Positions 53,880 to 63,198 of a DNA stretch of 64,000 nt are shown in pieces. Numbering within the stretch: the first letter of the stretch is position 1; each line of letters starts with the position of its first letter. Both the position numbers and the translations under genes were made by a program. The stretch is from an uncultured Lachnospiraceae bacterium (lineage in GTDB: Bacteria > Bacillota > Clostridia > Lachnospirales > Lachnospiraceae), in contig CAMWUL010000011.1 of NCBI GenBank assembly GCA_947177445.1, forward strand, positions 1 through 64,000, written 5' to 3'. The notes under the pieces are model-generated. The model was not told the DNA's origin and did not search any database. It saw only the letters and a list, made by a program, of their open reading frames with translations.

Positions 53880-55687
53880 CGGAGGGTGAGCAAGTGAAGG
53901 GGATAGATCGTATCAAAGAGAAACGGGCGGAGTATTTTGCAAAAAAATTCAGCCGTCTGAATCTGTCCCGTACTTCAAACCGGCTTTGGAGTACGGGAAG
54001 CGGAGAGAGCGGAAATACATCCCGCCAGGATCCGGGACAGGAGGGGGAGAGATACCTGATCCGCTGTCCCAGGTGCGGCAGGACTGTGGACCGGGAGAGA
54101 GTGGTCCGGAGAAAATATATCTGCTATGAATGCGGCGGATATTTTCGCGTGAAGATTCATAACCGCATCCGCATGGTAGCGGATCCTCATACCTTCGAGC
54201 CCTGGTTTTCGGATATGCCTGTGCGTAATCCCCTGGATTTTGAGGGATATGAGGAAAAGCTGGCCCAGGCCCGGGAAAAGACGGGGCTGGACGAGGCGGT
54301 GACAGTGGGAAGGTGCAAGGTTTTTGGCGAGAATATTATGCTTGGGATCTGTGATTCCAGGTTTCTCATGGCCAGCATGGGTCAGGCGGTGGGAGAGAAA
54401 ATCACCTCCGCCATAGAAAGGGCCACAGAGGAACGGCTTCCGGTATTTTTATTTTGCTGTTCCGGCGGAGCCAGGATGCAGGAGGGGATTATTTCTCTGA
54501 TGCAGATGGCGAAGACCTCCGCAGCCATCCAGAGGCACGGCCAGGCGGGCCTGCTGTACGCCACGGTACTGACGGATCCCACCACGGGCGGCGTCACCGC
54601 CAGCTTTGCCATGCTGGGCGATGTGATTATGGCGGAGCCGGGAGCCCTGATCGGATTTGCGGGACCCAGAGTGATCCGCCAGACCATAGGCCAGGAGCTT
54701 CCTGAAGGATTTCAGACGGCGGAGTTTCTGGTGGAGCATGGGATCATCGACGGCGTGGTGAAACGGGAGGATCTGAAAAAGACCATTTATTTTCTGGTGA
54801 AGGCTCACCAGTGCCGGGAGGGGCAGTATGCGGAGTTTCTGCCCGGTACGGATTTTCATTTTGTGCCCAGCGAAATTTTGCGGGAGCAGGCGGCCAAGGG
54901 CAGTCCCAAGGATGCCTGGGACAAGGTGAAGGCGGTCCGGAAAATGGAGCGACCCCAAGCCTGCGATTATATGGAATATATATTTGACCAGTTTGTGGAG
55001 GCCCATGGAGACAGAGCCTTCCGGGATGATCCTGCGATTATAGGCGGAATCGGTTTTCTGGCGGGACAGCCGGTGACGGTGATCGCGGAGCATAAAGGCA
55101 GGGATATCAAGGAATGTCAGAGGTGCAATTTCGGAATGCCCATGCCGGAGGGATATCGAAAGGCTCTGCGGCTCATGAAGCAGGCGGAGAAATTCAACAG
55201 ACCCATCATCAGCTTTGTGAATACCTCAGGCGCTTTCTGCGGTATTGAGGCGGAGGAGAGAGGGCAGGGGGAGGCCATTGCCAGATGCCTTCTGGAGATG
55301 TCGTCATTGAAGGTGCCGGTGCTGAGCATTGTGATCGGAGAAGGGGGAAGCGGAGGCGCCCTGGCCACCGCGCTGGGAAATGAGGTCTGGATGCTGGAGA
55401 ACGCCACATATTCCATTTTGTCTCCGGAGGGCTTCGCTTCTATTTTATGGAAGGATTCCTCCAGAGCCAGGGAGGCCAGCGAGATCATGCATATCACCGC
55501 CCAGGATCTGAAAAAGCTTGGAGTCGTTGAAAAAATCATCCCGGAGTTCGGGGGAGCAGACAAAACCACGGCGGAGGCCATCGGCGGCTGCCTGAAGGAG
55601 CAGATCCGGGATTTCCTGGAGAGATTTCAGGGAATGACGGGGGAGCAGATCGCCGCCCACAGATATGAGCGGTTTCGCAATTTTTAG
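53876..55687 (+). CDS. accDA: fused acetyl-CoA carboxylase carboxyltransferase, AccD-AccA
   Basis: A 603-residue fusion of both carboxyltransferase subunits. The N-terminal AccD part has a zinc ribbon (C64, C67, C83, C86) and '[20 protein letters not shown]'. The AccA part starts near residue 345 and has '[20 protein letters not shown]', '[20 protein letters not shown]' and '[20 protein letters not shown]'. It transfers the carboxyl group from biotin to acetyl-CoA. Separate subunits are the rule in most bacteria, so the single chain is notable. The ATG at 53876 overlaps the fabZ stop (ATGA); a GTG at 53894 with GGAGGG is an alternative. Confidence 0.92.
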   Translation: MTEGEQVKGIDRIKEKRAEYFAKKFSRLNLSRTSNRLWSTGSGESGNTSRQDPGQEGERYLIRCPRCGRTVDRERVVRRKYICYECGGYFRVKIHNRIRMVADPHTFEPWFSDMPVRNPLDFEGYEEKLAQAREKTGLDEAVTVGRCKVFGENIMLGICDSRFLMASMGQAVGEKITSAIERATEERLPVFLFCCSGGARMQEGIISLMQMAKTSAAIQRHGQAGLLYATVLTDPTTGGVTASFAMLGDVIMAEPGALIGFAGPRVIRQTIGQELPEGFQTAEFLVEHGIIDGVVKREDLKKTIYFLVKAHQCREGQYAEFLPGTDFHFVPSEILREQAAKGSPKDAWDKVKAVRKMERPQACDYMEYIFDQFVEAHGDRAFRDDPAIIGGIGFLAGQPVTVIAEHKGRDIKECQRCNFGMPMPEGYRKALRLMKQAEKFNRPIISFVNTSGAFCGIEAEERGQGEAIARCLLEMSSLKVPVLSIVIGEGGSGGALATALGNEVWMLENATYSILSPEGFASILWKDSSRAREASEIMHITAQDLKKLGVVEKIIPEFGGADKTTAEAIGGCLKEQIRDFLERFQGMTGEQIAAHRYERFRNF

Positions 55688-55785
55688 CCGTCTGGGGAAG
55701 GCAGGTTCTCTCGGGCAGAAGGTCTGTCATGGGAAGGACTGAAAGGGCTGTAAGATTACAGAGCAGGAAGGATGGTAACACAAAA

Positions 55786-56751
55786 ATGTCTATCAGAATA
55801 ATGGGAACCGGGAGCGCACTGCCCGCCAGGCAGGTGGATAACGGAGAACTGGCCGGAATGGTGGATACTTCTGATGAATGGATCAGGGAGAGAACCGGCA
55901 TCGGCAGCAGGCATGTGTCCACCGGGGAGACTGTGGTCTCTCTGGCGGTGGAGGCCTGTGAGAGGGCGTTGGAGAATGCGGGAAGGGATGCGGCTTCGGT
56001 GGAACTGATACTGGCGGCTACCTGCACTGCGGAAAGAGGGATTCCCTGTGCGGCCTGCCAGGTCCAGAGTCATCTGGGGGCGAAGCAGGCGGCGGCCTTT
56101 GATCTGAATGCGGCATGCGCAGGCTTTTTGTTTGCACTGCACACGGCCTGGGCCTATGTGGAAGCCGGCATATATGATAATGCGCTGATCGTGGGAAGCG
56201 AGGTGCTGTCCAATCTGGTGGACTGGACGGACAGAAGCACCTGCATCCTTTTCGGAGACGGAGCCGGGGCGGTGTATGTGGAACGATGCAGTGAAGGAGG
56301 AATTCTGGGACTGGTACAGCATTCCGACGGAGCCGGGGGCGGTGTGCTTTGCTGTGACAGCAGAGAGCTGAAGAGCCCCTTTGTCAGCCGGCCCATGGAG
56401 GCTCCCTGGATCAGGATGGACGGCAGAGAGGTTTTTTCTTTTGCTCTGAGACAGGTTCCCGCCGGTATTTTGGAGGCGCTGGAAAAGGCAGGTCTTTCAC
56501 CTGACGAGGTGGATCTGTATGTGCTTCATCAGGCCAATCGGCGTATCATCGAGGGAATCGCAAAGCGGCTGGCGGTGGATATTTCCAGATTTCCGGTAAA
56601 TCTGGACAGGGTGGGAAATATGTCTTCCGCGGCAATTCCGGTGCTTTTGGACGAGTTGAACAGGCAGGGGATTCTCCGGCGGGGGATGACGGTGGTTCTG
56701 TCCGGCTTCGGAGCCGGCCTGACCTGCGGAGCATGCGTGATCAGGTGGTAA
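55786..56751 (+). CDS. fabH: FabH, 3-oxoacyl-ACP synthase III
   Basis: A 321-residue condensing enzyme that starts synthesis from acetyl-CoA or branched acyl-CoA. The triad is visible: Cys in 'DLNAACAGFLFALH', His in VLHQANRRI and Asn in DRVGNMSSAAIP. The N-terminal 'MVDTSDEWIRERTGI' is the family signature. It lies at the end of the fab cluster, whereas in many Firmicutes it is near the start. The ATG at 55786 is the family start although its GGAAGG is 14 bases away. Confidence 0.93.
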   Translation: MSIRIMGTGSALPARQVDNGELAGMVDTSDEWIRERTGIGSRHVSTGETVVSLAVEACERALENAGRDAASVELILAATCTAERGIPCAACQVQSHLGAKQAAAFDLNAACAGFLFALHTAWAYVEAGIYDNALIVGSEVLSNLVDWTDRSTCILFGDGAGAVYVERCSEGGILGLVQHSDGAGGGVLCCDSRELKSPFVSRPMEAPWIRMDGREVFSFALRQVPAGILEALEKAGLSPDEVDLYVLHQANRRIIEGIAKRLAVDISRFPVNLDRVGNMSSAAIPVLLDELNRQGILRRGMTVVLSGFGAGLTCGACVIRW

Positions 56752-56759
56752 ACCCGCTA

Positions 56760-56799
56760 TTGACTTTTTCTGTGGAATAGGTGCATTATAGTTTATAAT
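56760..56799 (+). promoter_or_regulatory. promoter for fabT, pseudokinase and cls
   Basis: TTGACT (56760-56765) with CATTAT 18 bases on (56784-56789), or the better TATAAT at 56794-56799 with a poorer -35. ATTATA-GTT-TATAAT (56785-56799) is a perfect dyad. No TTTGATA site is seen here, so autoregulation by FabT is not supported. Confidence 0.5.
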
Positions 56800-56827
56800 A
56801 GGTAAAAGGAAGGATTTCGGAAAGGAA

Positions 56828-57280
56828 ATGGCACAGGCGACAAAAAGCTCGTTGAATGAACTGCTGGTAAATCTCTTTGATAATGTGATGGATATGGAGG
56901 CAAAGGCAGTTATCACGGAAGAATACCGTGACATCACCAACAATGATATGCATATCATTGAAGCAATCGGAGTGGACGAGCCAAGAAATATGTCGGTGAT
57001 TGCCCACAGGCTTTCCGTCACGGTTAGCACCCTGACCACCAACATGAACGGATTGGAAAAAAAGGGGTATATCCGGAAGGAGCGAAGCCTTAACGACAAA
57101 CGTGTGGTGTATGTAACCCTGACCGAAAAAGGAAGGAAGGCCTTTTACCACCATCGTGACTTTCACAAGAAAATGATTAAGGCGATCGTGAAGGATTTGA
57201 GAGAGGACGAGATGGAGGTTTTGTACCGATGTCTTACAAATCTCAACAGCTTTCTGAGGCCGGAAGCGGAGGACAGATGA
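56828..57280 (+). CDS. fabT: MarR family repressor, FabT-like
   Basis: A 150-residue winged-helix regulator. It carries 'ITNNDMHIIEAIGVDEPRNM', recognition helix region 'SVIAHRLSVTVSTLTTNMNG' and the wing 'KKGYIRKERSLNDKRVVYVT'. FabT in streptococci represses the fab genes with long acyl-ACP as corepressor. Two things support this role here: its place beside the fab genes and the TTTGATA array before acpP. In those species fabT is often first in the cluster; here it is after fabH, with its own promoter. Confidence 0.8.
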   Translation: MAQATKSSLNELLVNLFDNVMDMEAKAVITEEYRDITNNDMHIIEAIGVDEPRNMSVIAHRLSVTVSTLTTNMNGLEKKGYIRKERSLNDKRVVYVTLTEKGRKAFYHHRDFHKKMIKAIVKDLREDEMEVLYRCLTNLNSFLRPEAEDR

Positions 57281-59064
57281 GGTGGAACAAAAAGAGATTC
57301 CCGGCAAAGGCAGTGCTTGCCGGGATTATCCTTACACTTTCAGTGGTCACTATAGCGGGAGTCAGCTGTATTGCGGGGCTGATTTTATGCCAAAGCGGGG
57401 GAAGTGCGCAGATTTTTATCCTGGGAGGATTGCTTATCTGCGTGCTGACCCTGCTTTTGTGCGCAGTCTGGCTTTTTTACCGTGGCTTTGGCGCCAGGAG
57501 CGTTCTGATGGGGACGGCGCTGTATACCCTGGGAAAGGCATACCCGCAGATCGCCAGAATCAATTACCGCACCGGTCAGTGTGTTTTCATTAAGGATGAT
57601 GAGAATCCGGCATGCCGGCTTTTTGAGGTCTGCAGCTGGGATGAGGTGAGGACGGCGCTTTTGAATATCGTGCATCCGGAGGATACGGAAAAGTGCAGGA
57701 CCTTTACCTCCACGGAAAATATGCGAAGAGTCAGAAGGCAGGGGCTGGACAGCGACACCTGTATTTACCGCCGCCGCGGCAATGGGGAGTATCAGTGGAT
57801 ACAGGCGATCATCGTTCCTGCGCCGGGAGAGGAAAATCAGGACTATGCCGTTCTGTACACCCGAGACGTGGACGACTCCGTGAAGGCGGAGGAGATGTAT
57901 AAGGTGCAGCTGTGGGAGGGCATGCTCAAGGCCAGAGAGTCCGATTCGGCAAAATCGGAATTTCTGAAGTATATGGTGCAGAGTACACAGGCTCCTCTGA
58001 ATGCGGTATCGGATCTGAGCGAGCTGGCCTGTGGCCTGATGGAGAAGGGAGAAACGCAAAAAGCGGAGTATTATCTGAAATTTGTCGGGCGGATGGGAAG
58101 CTATGTGTCCACCGTCATGGAGGATATAGCGGAATTCAGCGTCTGGAAGGAGCCGCGGCAGGTGTGCGAGAAGGAACCCTTTTGGCTGGAGGGGCTGTTG
58201 AACGGCTGCAGAGAGTATGGCGAGATCCAGGGGCGCGAAAAAAATATTTCCTTTGAGTTTGCTGCAGACAGCAGGCTTCGTCCCGGATATATCGGGGATG
58301 TGAATCGTCTGACGGGGATCCTTTACAATCTGCTGTCCAACGCCTTTCGGTTCAGCCAGGAGAACAGCAGTGTCCGTCTGGAGGCAAAGCTGGGAGAAAG
58401 CTGCGGGAGGGCAGACCGGGTTCTGTTCTGTGTCAGTGATAAAGGAAGAGGGATTCACGGGGAATTTCTGCCCAGGGCCTTCGATCTGTTTACCAGAGAG
58501 CAGCCCGGCGAGGGCGGCACGGGATTGGGACTGGCAATGGCGCGGGCAATGGCGGAGGCAATGGAAGGCGTCATTTTGGCAGAAAGCGTTCCCGGTCAGG
58601 GAAGCAGTTTTCAGCTGGAGGTTCTTCTGGAATATGTGCCAAAGGAGATCCGGGACTTGTACCATACAAGAAAATCAGGATATTTCAGAATTCTTTTGAT
58701 GGATAACAGGGAACTGCCGCTGAAAAACGCGGCGGATATTCTGGCCATGGACGGTTATACGGTGGTGGGCCGCTCCGAAGGAGAGGAGACGCTGGGAGCT
58801 TTTGTAAGCCGTGTGTCGGAAAATTTTGACCTTTTGCTGACGGATATTCCCATATCGGAGATGGATCAGGCCAGGCCGGCCTGCACGGATTCTGCCGCAG
58901 AGGATGGCACCGGGGGCAGGATCCGCATTATGGCGCTGGCGGTGGGAGAACAATACCGGGAAAAGAGGGACACAAGGGAGTATGACCGGCAGGCTTTTCT
59001 GGCGAGAACCTTCCGAATCGAAAAATTCAGTCATTTTATACGAAAAAACAGAGGAAATATATGA
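57277..59064 (+). CDS. degenerate hybrid histidine kinase (pseudokinase)
   Basis: A 595-residue protein. Two membrane helices (about 10-38 and 46-68) precede a PAS-like region and a kinase core. The H-box aligns as 'EFLKYMVQSTQAPLNAVSDL', with Gln235 in place of the phospho-accepting His. The ATP-binding part looks sound: 'LTGILYNLLSNAFRFSQE', 'DKGRGIHGEF', 'GGTGLGLAMARAMAEAM'. The C-terminal receiver-like domain keeps an Asp (LLLTDIPIS), but its acidic pocket and the usual Lys are altered. It can probably bind ATP but not autophosphorylate. The start overlaps the fabT stop (ATGA) and the end overlaps the cls start, so it is part of a lipid-related operon. Confidence 0.82.
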   Translation: MRWNKKRFPAKAVLAGIILTLSVVTIAGVSCIAGLILCQSGGSAQIFILGGLLICVLTLLLCAVWLFYRGFGARSVLMGTALYTLGKAYPQIARINYRTGQCVFIKDDENPACRLFEVCSWDEVRTALLNIVHPEDTEKCRTFTSTENMRRVRRQGLDSDTCIYRRRGNGEYQWIQAIIVPAPGEENQDYAVLYTRDVDDSVKAEEMYKVQLWEGMLKARESDSAKSEFLKYMVQSTQAPLNAVSDLSELACGLMEKGETQKAEYYLKFVGRMGSYVSTVMEDIAEFSVWKEPRQVCEKEPFWLEGLLNGCREYGEIQGREKNISFEFAADSRLRPGYIGDVNRLTGILYNLLSNAFRFSQENSSVRLEAKLGESCGRADRVLFCVSDKGRGIHGEFLPRAFDLFTREQPGEGGTGLGLAMARAMAEAMEGVILAESVPGQGSSFQLEVLLEYVPKEIRDLYHTRKSGYFRILLMDNRELPLKNAADILAMDGYTVVGRSEGEETLGAFVSRVSENFDLLLTDIPISEMDQARPACTDSAAEDGTGGRIRIMALAVGEQYREKRDTREYDRQAFLARTFRIEKFSHFIRKNRGNI

Positions 59065-60620
59065 GTACCACACAGAAAAAGAATAAAAAGCTTGGGAATA
59101 TCAAAACAGTGATCTACGGCAGAACGGCCATGATTCTTGTGGGCTTTTTGGCACAGCTGACCGCCCTGGCGGTAGGTTATCTTTTGCTGAGAAGCTACAG
59201 CATCGGATTTTATGCGGTGTTTCTGGTCGTCAGCGCCGTGGCGGTGGTACGCATCTTTAATGTGGGGGACAACCCTGACATGAAGCTTTCCTGGATGCTT
59301 CCCATGGCGCTGTTTCCTGTATTTGGAGCAATCTTTTATATGACCATAGTGACCCAGCCAGGCACCAAGGTCATGTATCGCAAGCTTAAGGAGCTGGCCG
59401 GCTGTACGGCAAGGTATGTGGTGTCCGATCCCGGAGTCTGGGACAGGCTCCGCCAGGAAAGCCCTCATATGGGGCAGCTGGCCAGGTATTTGTATTGCTA
59501 CGATAACAGCCCGGCCTATGAAAACACCCAGGTGAAGTATTTTTCTCTGGGGGATGAGCAGTTTCCGGTCATGCTGGAGGAGCTGCGAAAAGCGGAAAAA
59601 TATATTTTCATGGAGTTCTTTATTGTCAGCGAGGGCCGTGTCTGGGATTCGGTTTTGGACATTTTGCGGGAAAAGGCAGCTCAGGGGGTGGAGGTCCGGT
59701 TCATGTACGACGGAACCTGTGTGCTGTTTAATCTGCCTGCTTATTATTCCGAAATTCTGGAGGAGGACGGCATTCGCTGCAAGATGTTCGCGCCAATCAA
59801 GCCTATTTTTTCCCCGCACTATAATAATCGGGATCATCGGAAGATTCTGGTCATCGACGGAAAGGTGGCGTTTACCGGGGGAATCAATCTGGCTGACGAG
59901 TACATCAACGAAAAAAAACGTTTCGGGCACTGGAAGGATACCGGCATCATGGTGAAGGGGGATGCGGTGGAGCGCTTCACCTTTATGTTCCTGGAAATGT
60001 GGAACGAGTCCGAGCGGCACAGGGATACCTATGAAAGATTTATGCGCCCCAAAGACGTGTCCATGCCCTCTGACGGCTATGTGATTCCCTACAGCGTCTG
60101 TCCCCTGGGAGAGGAACGGGTGGGGGAGCGGGTGTACCTGGACATTATCAATACGGCGCATACCTATGTGCATATTATGACGCCCTATCTGATTCTGGAT
60201 TATCAAATGCTGATGGCCCTGGTGTACGCGGCGAAAAGAGGGGTGGAGGTGGTGATTATCATGCCTCATATTCCGGATAAAAAGTATGCGTTTATGCTTG
60301 CCAAGACCTATTATGAACAGCTGCTGGAGGCGGGGGTGCGCATCTGCGAATACGAGCCGGGCTTTGTCCATGCCAAGGTGTTTGTGTCGGATGATGTCAA
60401 GGCTGTGGTGGGAACCGTGAATCTGGATTTCCGCAGTCTGTACCATCATTTTGAGTGCGGCGTGATCCTGTATAAGAGCTCTCAGGTGGCGGTGATCGAG
60501 CAGGATGTGCAGGATACGCTGCAGAAGTGTCTGAAAATGTCTGTGTCGGATTACGGAAAGCTGAAGCTGCGGGACAGAGTGCTGGCCCGGGTCATGAGGC
60601 TGATAGCGCCGCTGCTCTGA
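59061..60620 (+). CDS. cls: cardiolipin synthase (phospholipase D family)
   Basis: A 519-residue membrane enzyme with two or three N-terminal helices and two phospholipase-D HKD motifs: HRKILVIDG (near 259) and HAKVFVSDD (near 436). 'GTVNLDFRSLYHHFECG' follows the second. It joins two phosphatidylglycerols to make cardiolipin and glycerol. The ATG overlaps the upstream pseudokinase stop by four bases, tying cardiolipin output to the fabT transcript. Confidence 0.93.
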   Translation: MSTTQKKNKKLGNIKTVIYGRTAMILVGFLAQLTALAVGYLLLRSYSIGFYAVFLVVSAVAVVRIFNVGDNPDMKLSWMLPMALFPVFGAIFYMTIVTQPGTKVMYRKLKELAGCTARYVVSDPGVWDRLRQESPHMGQLARYLYCYDNSPAYENTQVKYFSLGDEQFPVMLEELRKAEKYIFMEFFIVSEGRVWDSVLDILREKAAQGVEVRFMYDGTCVLFNLPAYYSEILEEDGIRCKMFAPIKPIFSPHYNNRDHRKILVIDGKVAFTGGINLADEYINEKKRFGHWKDTGIMVKGDAVERFTFMFLEMWNESERHRDTYERFMRPKDVSMPSDGYVIPYSVCPLGEERVGERVYLDIINTAHTYVHIMTPYLILDYQMLMALVYAAKRGVEVVIIMPHIPDKKYAFMLAKTYYEQLLEAGVRICEYEPGFVHAKVFVSDDVKAVVGTVNLDFRSLYHHFECGVILYKSSQVAVIEQDVQDTLQKCLKMSVSDYGKLKLRDRVLARVMRLIAPLL

Positions 60621-60637
60621 GGCTGATCAGAGGCAGC
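60611..60637 (+). terminator. terminator after cls
   Basis: GCTGCTCTGA (60611-60620) pairs with TCAGAGGCAGC (60627-60637) with a bulge. A/T-rich DNA with TTT runs follows. Moderate support. Confidence 0.5.
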
Positions 60638-60770
60638 TTTGGTAAAATTTTCAATAAAATTTTTTCTCACAGATAAAACCTTTTACATCAGATGCCGTTT
60701 ATATGAGAGAAGGCGGCAGGACTTTTCGTAAGTCGGCCGGACCTGACCCCGGGAAGCAGGAGGAAGCGTT

Positions 60771-61331
60771 TTGAAGGATACACAGATACTGGAGCTGTAC
60801 TGGGCGAGAAAGGAACAGGCGATCACAGAGACCCAGCAGGCATACGGGGCCTATTGCTACAGCGTTGCCTGGCACATCCTCTTTGACAGAGAGGATTCTG
60901 ATGAATGTGTGAATGATACCTGGCTGAGGGCATGGAATGCTATTCCGCCCAAAAGGCCTGGAAAGCTTTCTCTGTTTTTGGGGACAATTACCCGGAATCT
61001 GGCACTGGACAGATGGAAAAAGAGGCATACGGTGAAACGGGGCGGCGGGGAAATGACCATAGCGCTGGACGAGCTGGCAGAATGCGTTCCGGCTTCGGTA
61101 AATACGGAGGACGCTGTGGAGGCGGCGGAGCTGGAGCGGCTGTTGAATGTTTTTCTGCATACCCTGTCCCGGCGGGACTGTGATATTTTTCTGCGGAGGT
61201 ATTGGTACGTGGAGGAGTACGGCGAGATCGCAGACCGTTTTGGGATGAATCTGAATACCGTGAAGACCAGTCTGTTCCGAACCCGTGCAAAGCTGAAGGG
61301 ATATCTGGAGAAGGAGGGCATCACGCTATGA
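60771..61331 (+). CDS. ECF-type RNA polymerase sigma factor
   Basis: A 186-residue sigma-70 family protein with regions 2 ('DSDECVNDTWLRAWNAIPP', 'LGTITRNLALDRWKKRHTVK') and 4 ('YGEIADRFGMNLNTVKTSLF'). It starts with TTG at 60771 after GCAGGAGG; no ATG fits. The next gene overlaps by ATGA and encodes a single-pass membrane protein, the usual anti-sigma arrangement. Stimulus and regulon are unknown. Confidence 0.9.
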   Translation: MKDTQILELYWARKEQAITETQQAYGAYCYSVAWHILFDREDSDECVNDTWLRAWNAIPPKRPGKLSLFLGTITRNLALDRWKKRHTVKRGGGEMTIALDELAECVPASVNTEDAVEAAELERLLNVFLHTLSRRDCDIFLRRYWYVEEYGEIADRFGMNLNTVKTSLFRTRAKLKGYLEKEGITL

Positions 61332-62494
61332 AAGAGTCCAGGGAGGATCAGGATCAATCCAGGGAAGATCAGGAACAAAAAGAGAGAGCGGCGTTGCGGC
61401 TTATGGAGGCCTTATCCGGCGCGGATGAGGAGCTGCTGGAGCGTGCCCGGGGAGAAGCTGAAAAAACCGGAAGGATGAGAGCCGGAAAGCCTTTATGGCA
61501 GTATGGCAGGGCATGGGCGGCAGTTCTTTGTTTCCTTGTGGTGGGAGCCGTCTCCTGGGGAGGCCTGAGGCTTATGACCATGCGTATGGGGGGCTCTGAT
61601 AATAACAGCGGGAATGCATATGACGCGGGGCAGCAGTCCCAGACGCCGGAGAAGGGGCCGGAACTTTCCGAGGGGGAGGCTGGCGCTGACGCCGGGGAAA
61701 ATGGGGCGGCGCCCCAGGAGGCGCCCTGCGGCTTCGAAGGATTCGACCAGGAAAAAAAGCGTGAGGAAGACGGATATCAGGGAGACGGTCAGGATGCTGA
61801 GGGTCAAAGGGGGAACGATCAGGATGAAGGCAGCCAGTCAGGGAACATTCAGAATGGAGCAGGTCAGTCAGGGAACAGTCAGAGTGGTACCGGCAAGCTG
61901 GAAAACGATCAGCAGGAGGTCAGCCGCGGCCCGGAGGCAGCGGAGGATGCCATAGGAGAGCTGGAGACTGCGGGGTGTCCGGCTGCCCCTGAGAGGCAGA
62001 AGCTTACCGAGGCGCAGGCCCGGGAGTCGGAGCTGGGGGGATATGTGCCGAAGGTGCTGCCGGCCGGTTACGTCTTTGAGGAAGCCAGCCGGAAGATTGG
62101 GGAGGAGGATTCTCAGACGCCGTCTGATTTGCGCCTGATCTGGTGCAGGGGGATGGACTCTATCACGCTGCATATTACCCGGGACGAAACGCAGGAAATA
62201 TCGGTGGTGGACGTGAACGCTCCCGAAACCTATGACCAGAGGCTGTACGAGATTCCGTTGGGGGAGTCGGTGCCCCGGGAATATTGGGAGAGTGTCAGCA
62301 ATCCAGTTTTTGCGGCGGAGGATCTGAGCCTGGAGGTGATAGAAAGCCGTATGGTTTCAGGCGCCGGAGATTCGGGGGATACGGATACGCCCAGGGGAAA
62401 TTTTGCGGTGCTGTATTCCGACGGCGTGCTGGTGGAGTTTTCCGGCCGGGGAACGGCGGAAGAGATATGGAATATGTTTGAGGGGCTGGAATGA
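61328..62494 (+). CDS. putative membrane anti-sigma factor with repetitive linker
   Basis: A 388-residue protein. The cytoplasmic N-terminus (about 1-60) is charged, with Asp/Gln/Glu-rich repeats (REDQDQSREDQ). A membrane helix spans about 63-82. A long extracellular linker follows (about 90-215), made of Gly, Gln, Asn, Ser repeats such as GQSGNSQSG. The C-terminal domain (about 230-388) is a compact DUF4367-like fold. Overlap with the sigma gene suggests it holds the sigma factor at the membrane and senses an outside signal through the C-terminal domain. Anti-sigma function is inferred from position. Confidence 0.72.
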   Translation: MKESREDQDQSREDQEQKERAALRLMEALSGADEELLERARGEAEKTGRMRAGKPLWQYGRAWAAVLCFLVVGAVSWGGLRLMTMRMGGSDNNSGNAYDAGQQSQTPEKGPELSEGEAGADAGENGAAPQEAPCGFEGFDQEKKREEDGYQGDGQDAEGQRGNDQDEGSQSGNIQNGAGQSGNSQSGTGKLENDQQEVSRGPEAAEDAIGELETAGCPAAPERQKLTEAQARESELGGYVPKVLPAGYVFEEASRKIGEEDSQTPSDLRLIWCRGMDSITLHITRDETQEISVVDVNAPETYDQRLYEIPLGESVPREYWESVSNPVFAAEDLSLEVIESRMVSGAGDSGDTDTPRGNFAVLYSDGVLVEFSGRGTAEEIWNMFEGLE

Positions 62495-62502
62495 CCGGCC
62501 CC

Positions 62503-63198
62503 TCAGATATTTTCATTTTCCAGCATTCGGTATCCGATGCCGATCTCGGTGAATACATACTGGGGCTGGGCGGGGTTTTCCTCGATCTTCCGCCGGATAT
62601 TTGCCATGTTGACCCGCAGGATCTGGTTGTTGCTGTCCATGTATGGTCCCCAGATAGCATTCATAATAAAGCGGTAGGTGAGTACTTTGCCGGAGTATTC
62701 CGCCAGCAAGGTCAACAGCTGGTATTCGATCTGGGTCAGATGAATTTCCTCTCCCCGCAGAAATATCAGACGTTTTTCGAAATTGATTTCCAGGTCCAGC
62801 GCTTTGTAGATTCTTTCGGGAGAATTTATGTGGCTGTGCCGGAGGGAGGTGCGGATGCGGGCCATCAGCTCCGAGGTGCCGAAGGGCTTCGTAACGTAAT
62901 CATCGGCGCCCAGATCCAGAGCATGTACCTTTTCCTGTTCCTTTGTTCTGGCAGAGATTACAATTACAGGCATGCGGCTCCAGGTGCGCACCTGCATAAG
63001 CACCTGGCATCCGTCCATATCGGGCAGCCCCAGGTCCAACAGGATCACATCAGGGCAGAGGGAGGCAGCAAGGCTCAATCCTTCCTTTCCCGTAAGAGCA
63101 CAGGTGATCCGGTAGCCGTTTTCGGACAGGGAGGTGGTGATAAAGGAACAAATGCTTTTATCGTCTTCCACTAACAGAACATGTATTTTTGTTTTCAT
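62503..63198 (-). CDS. kdpE: KdpE-type response regulator
   Basis: A 231-residue OmpR-family regulator. The receiver has LLVEDDKSI, the phospho-acceptor in DVILLDLGLPDMDG and the switch Lys in 'DYVTKPFGTSELMARIRTSL'. The winged helix ends in 'QPQYVFTEIGIGYRML'. It matches KdpE, which activates potassium-uptake genes. Its start lies inside the end of the upstream kinase gene, and AAAGGA precedes ATG 63198. kdpFABC genes are not in the window. Confidence 0.82.
   Translation of the reverse strand: MKTKIHVLLVEDDKSICSFITTSLSENGYRITCALTGKEGLSLAASLCPDVILLDLGLPDMDGCQVLMQVRTWSRMPVIVISARTKEQEKVHALDLGADDYVTKPFGTSELMARIRTSLRHSHINSPERIYKALDLEINFEKRLIFLRGEEIHLTQIEYQLLTLLAEYSGKVLTYRFIMNAIWGPYMDSNNQILRVNMANIRRKIEENPAQPQYVFTEIGIGYRMLENENI

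Noticed and set aside
59031..60449. 472-codon open frame antisense to cls
   Set aside because: Shadow of the cardiolipin synthase gene; composition rich in His and Ile with no domain.
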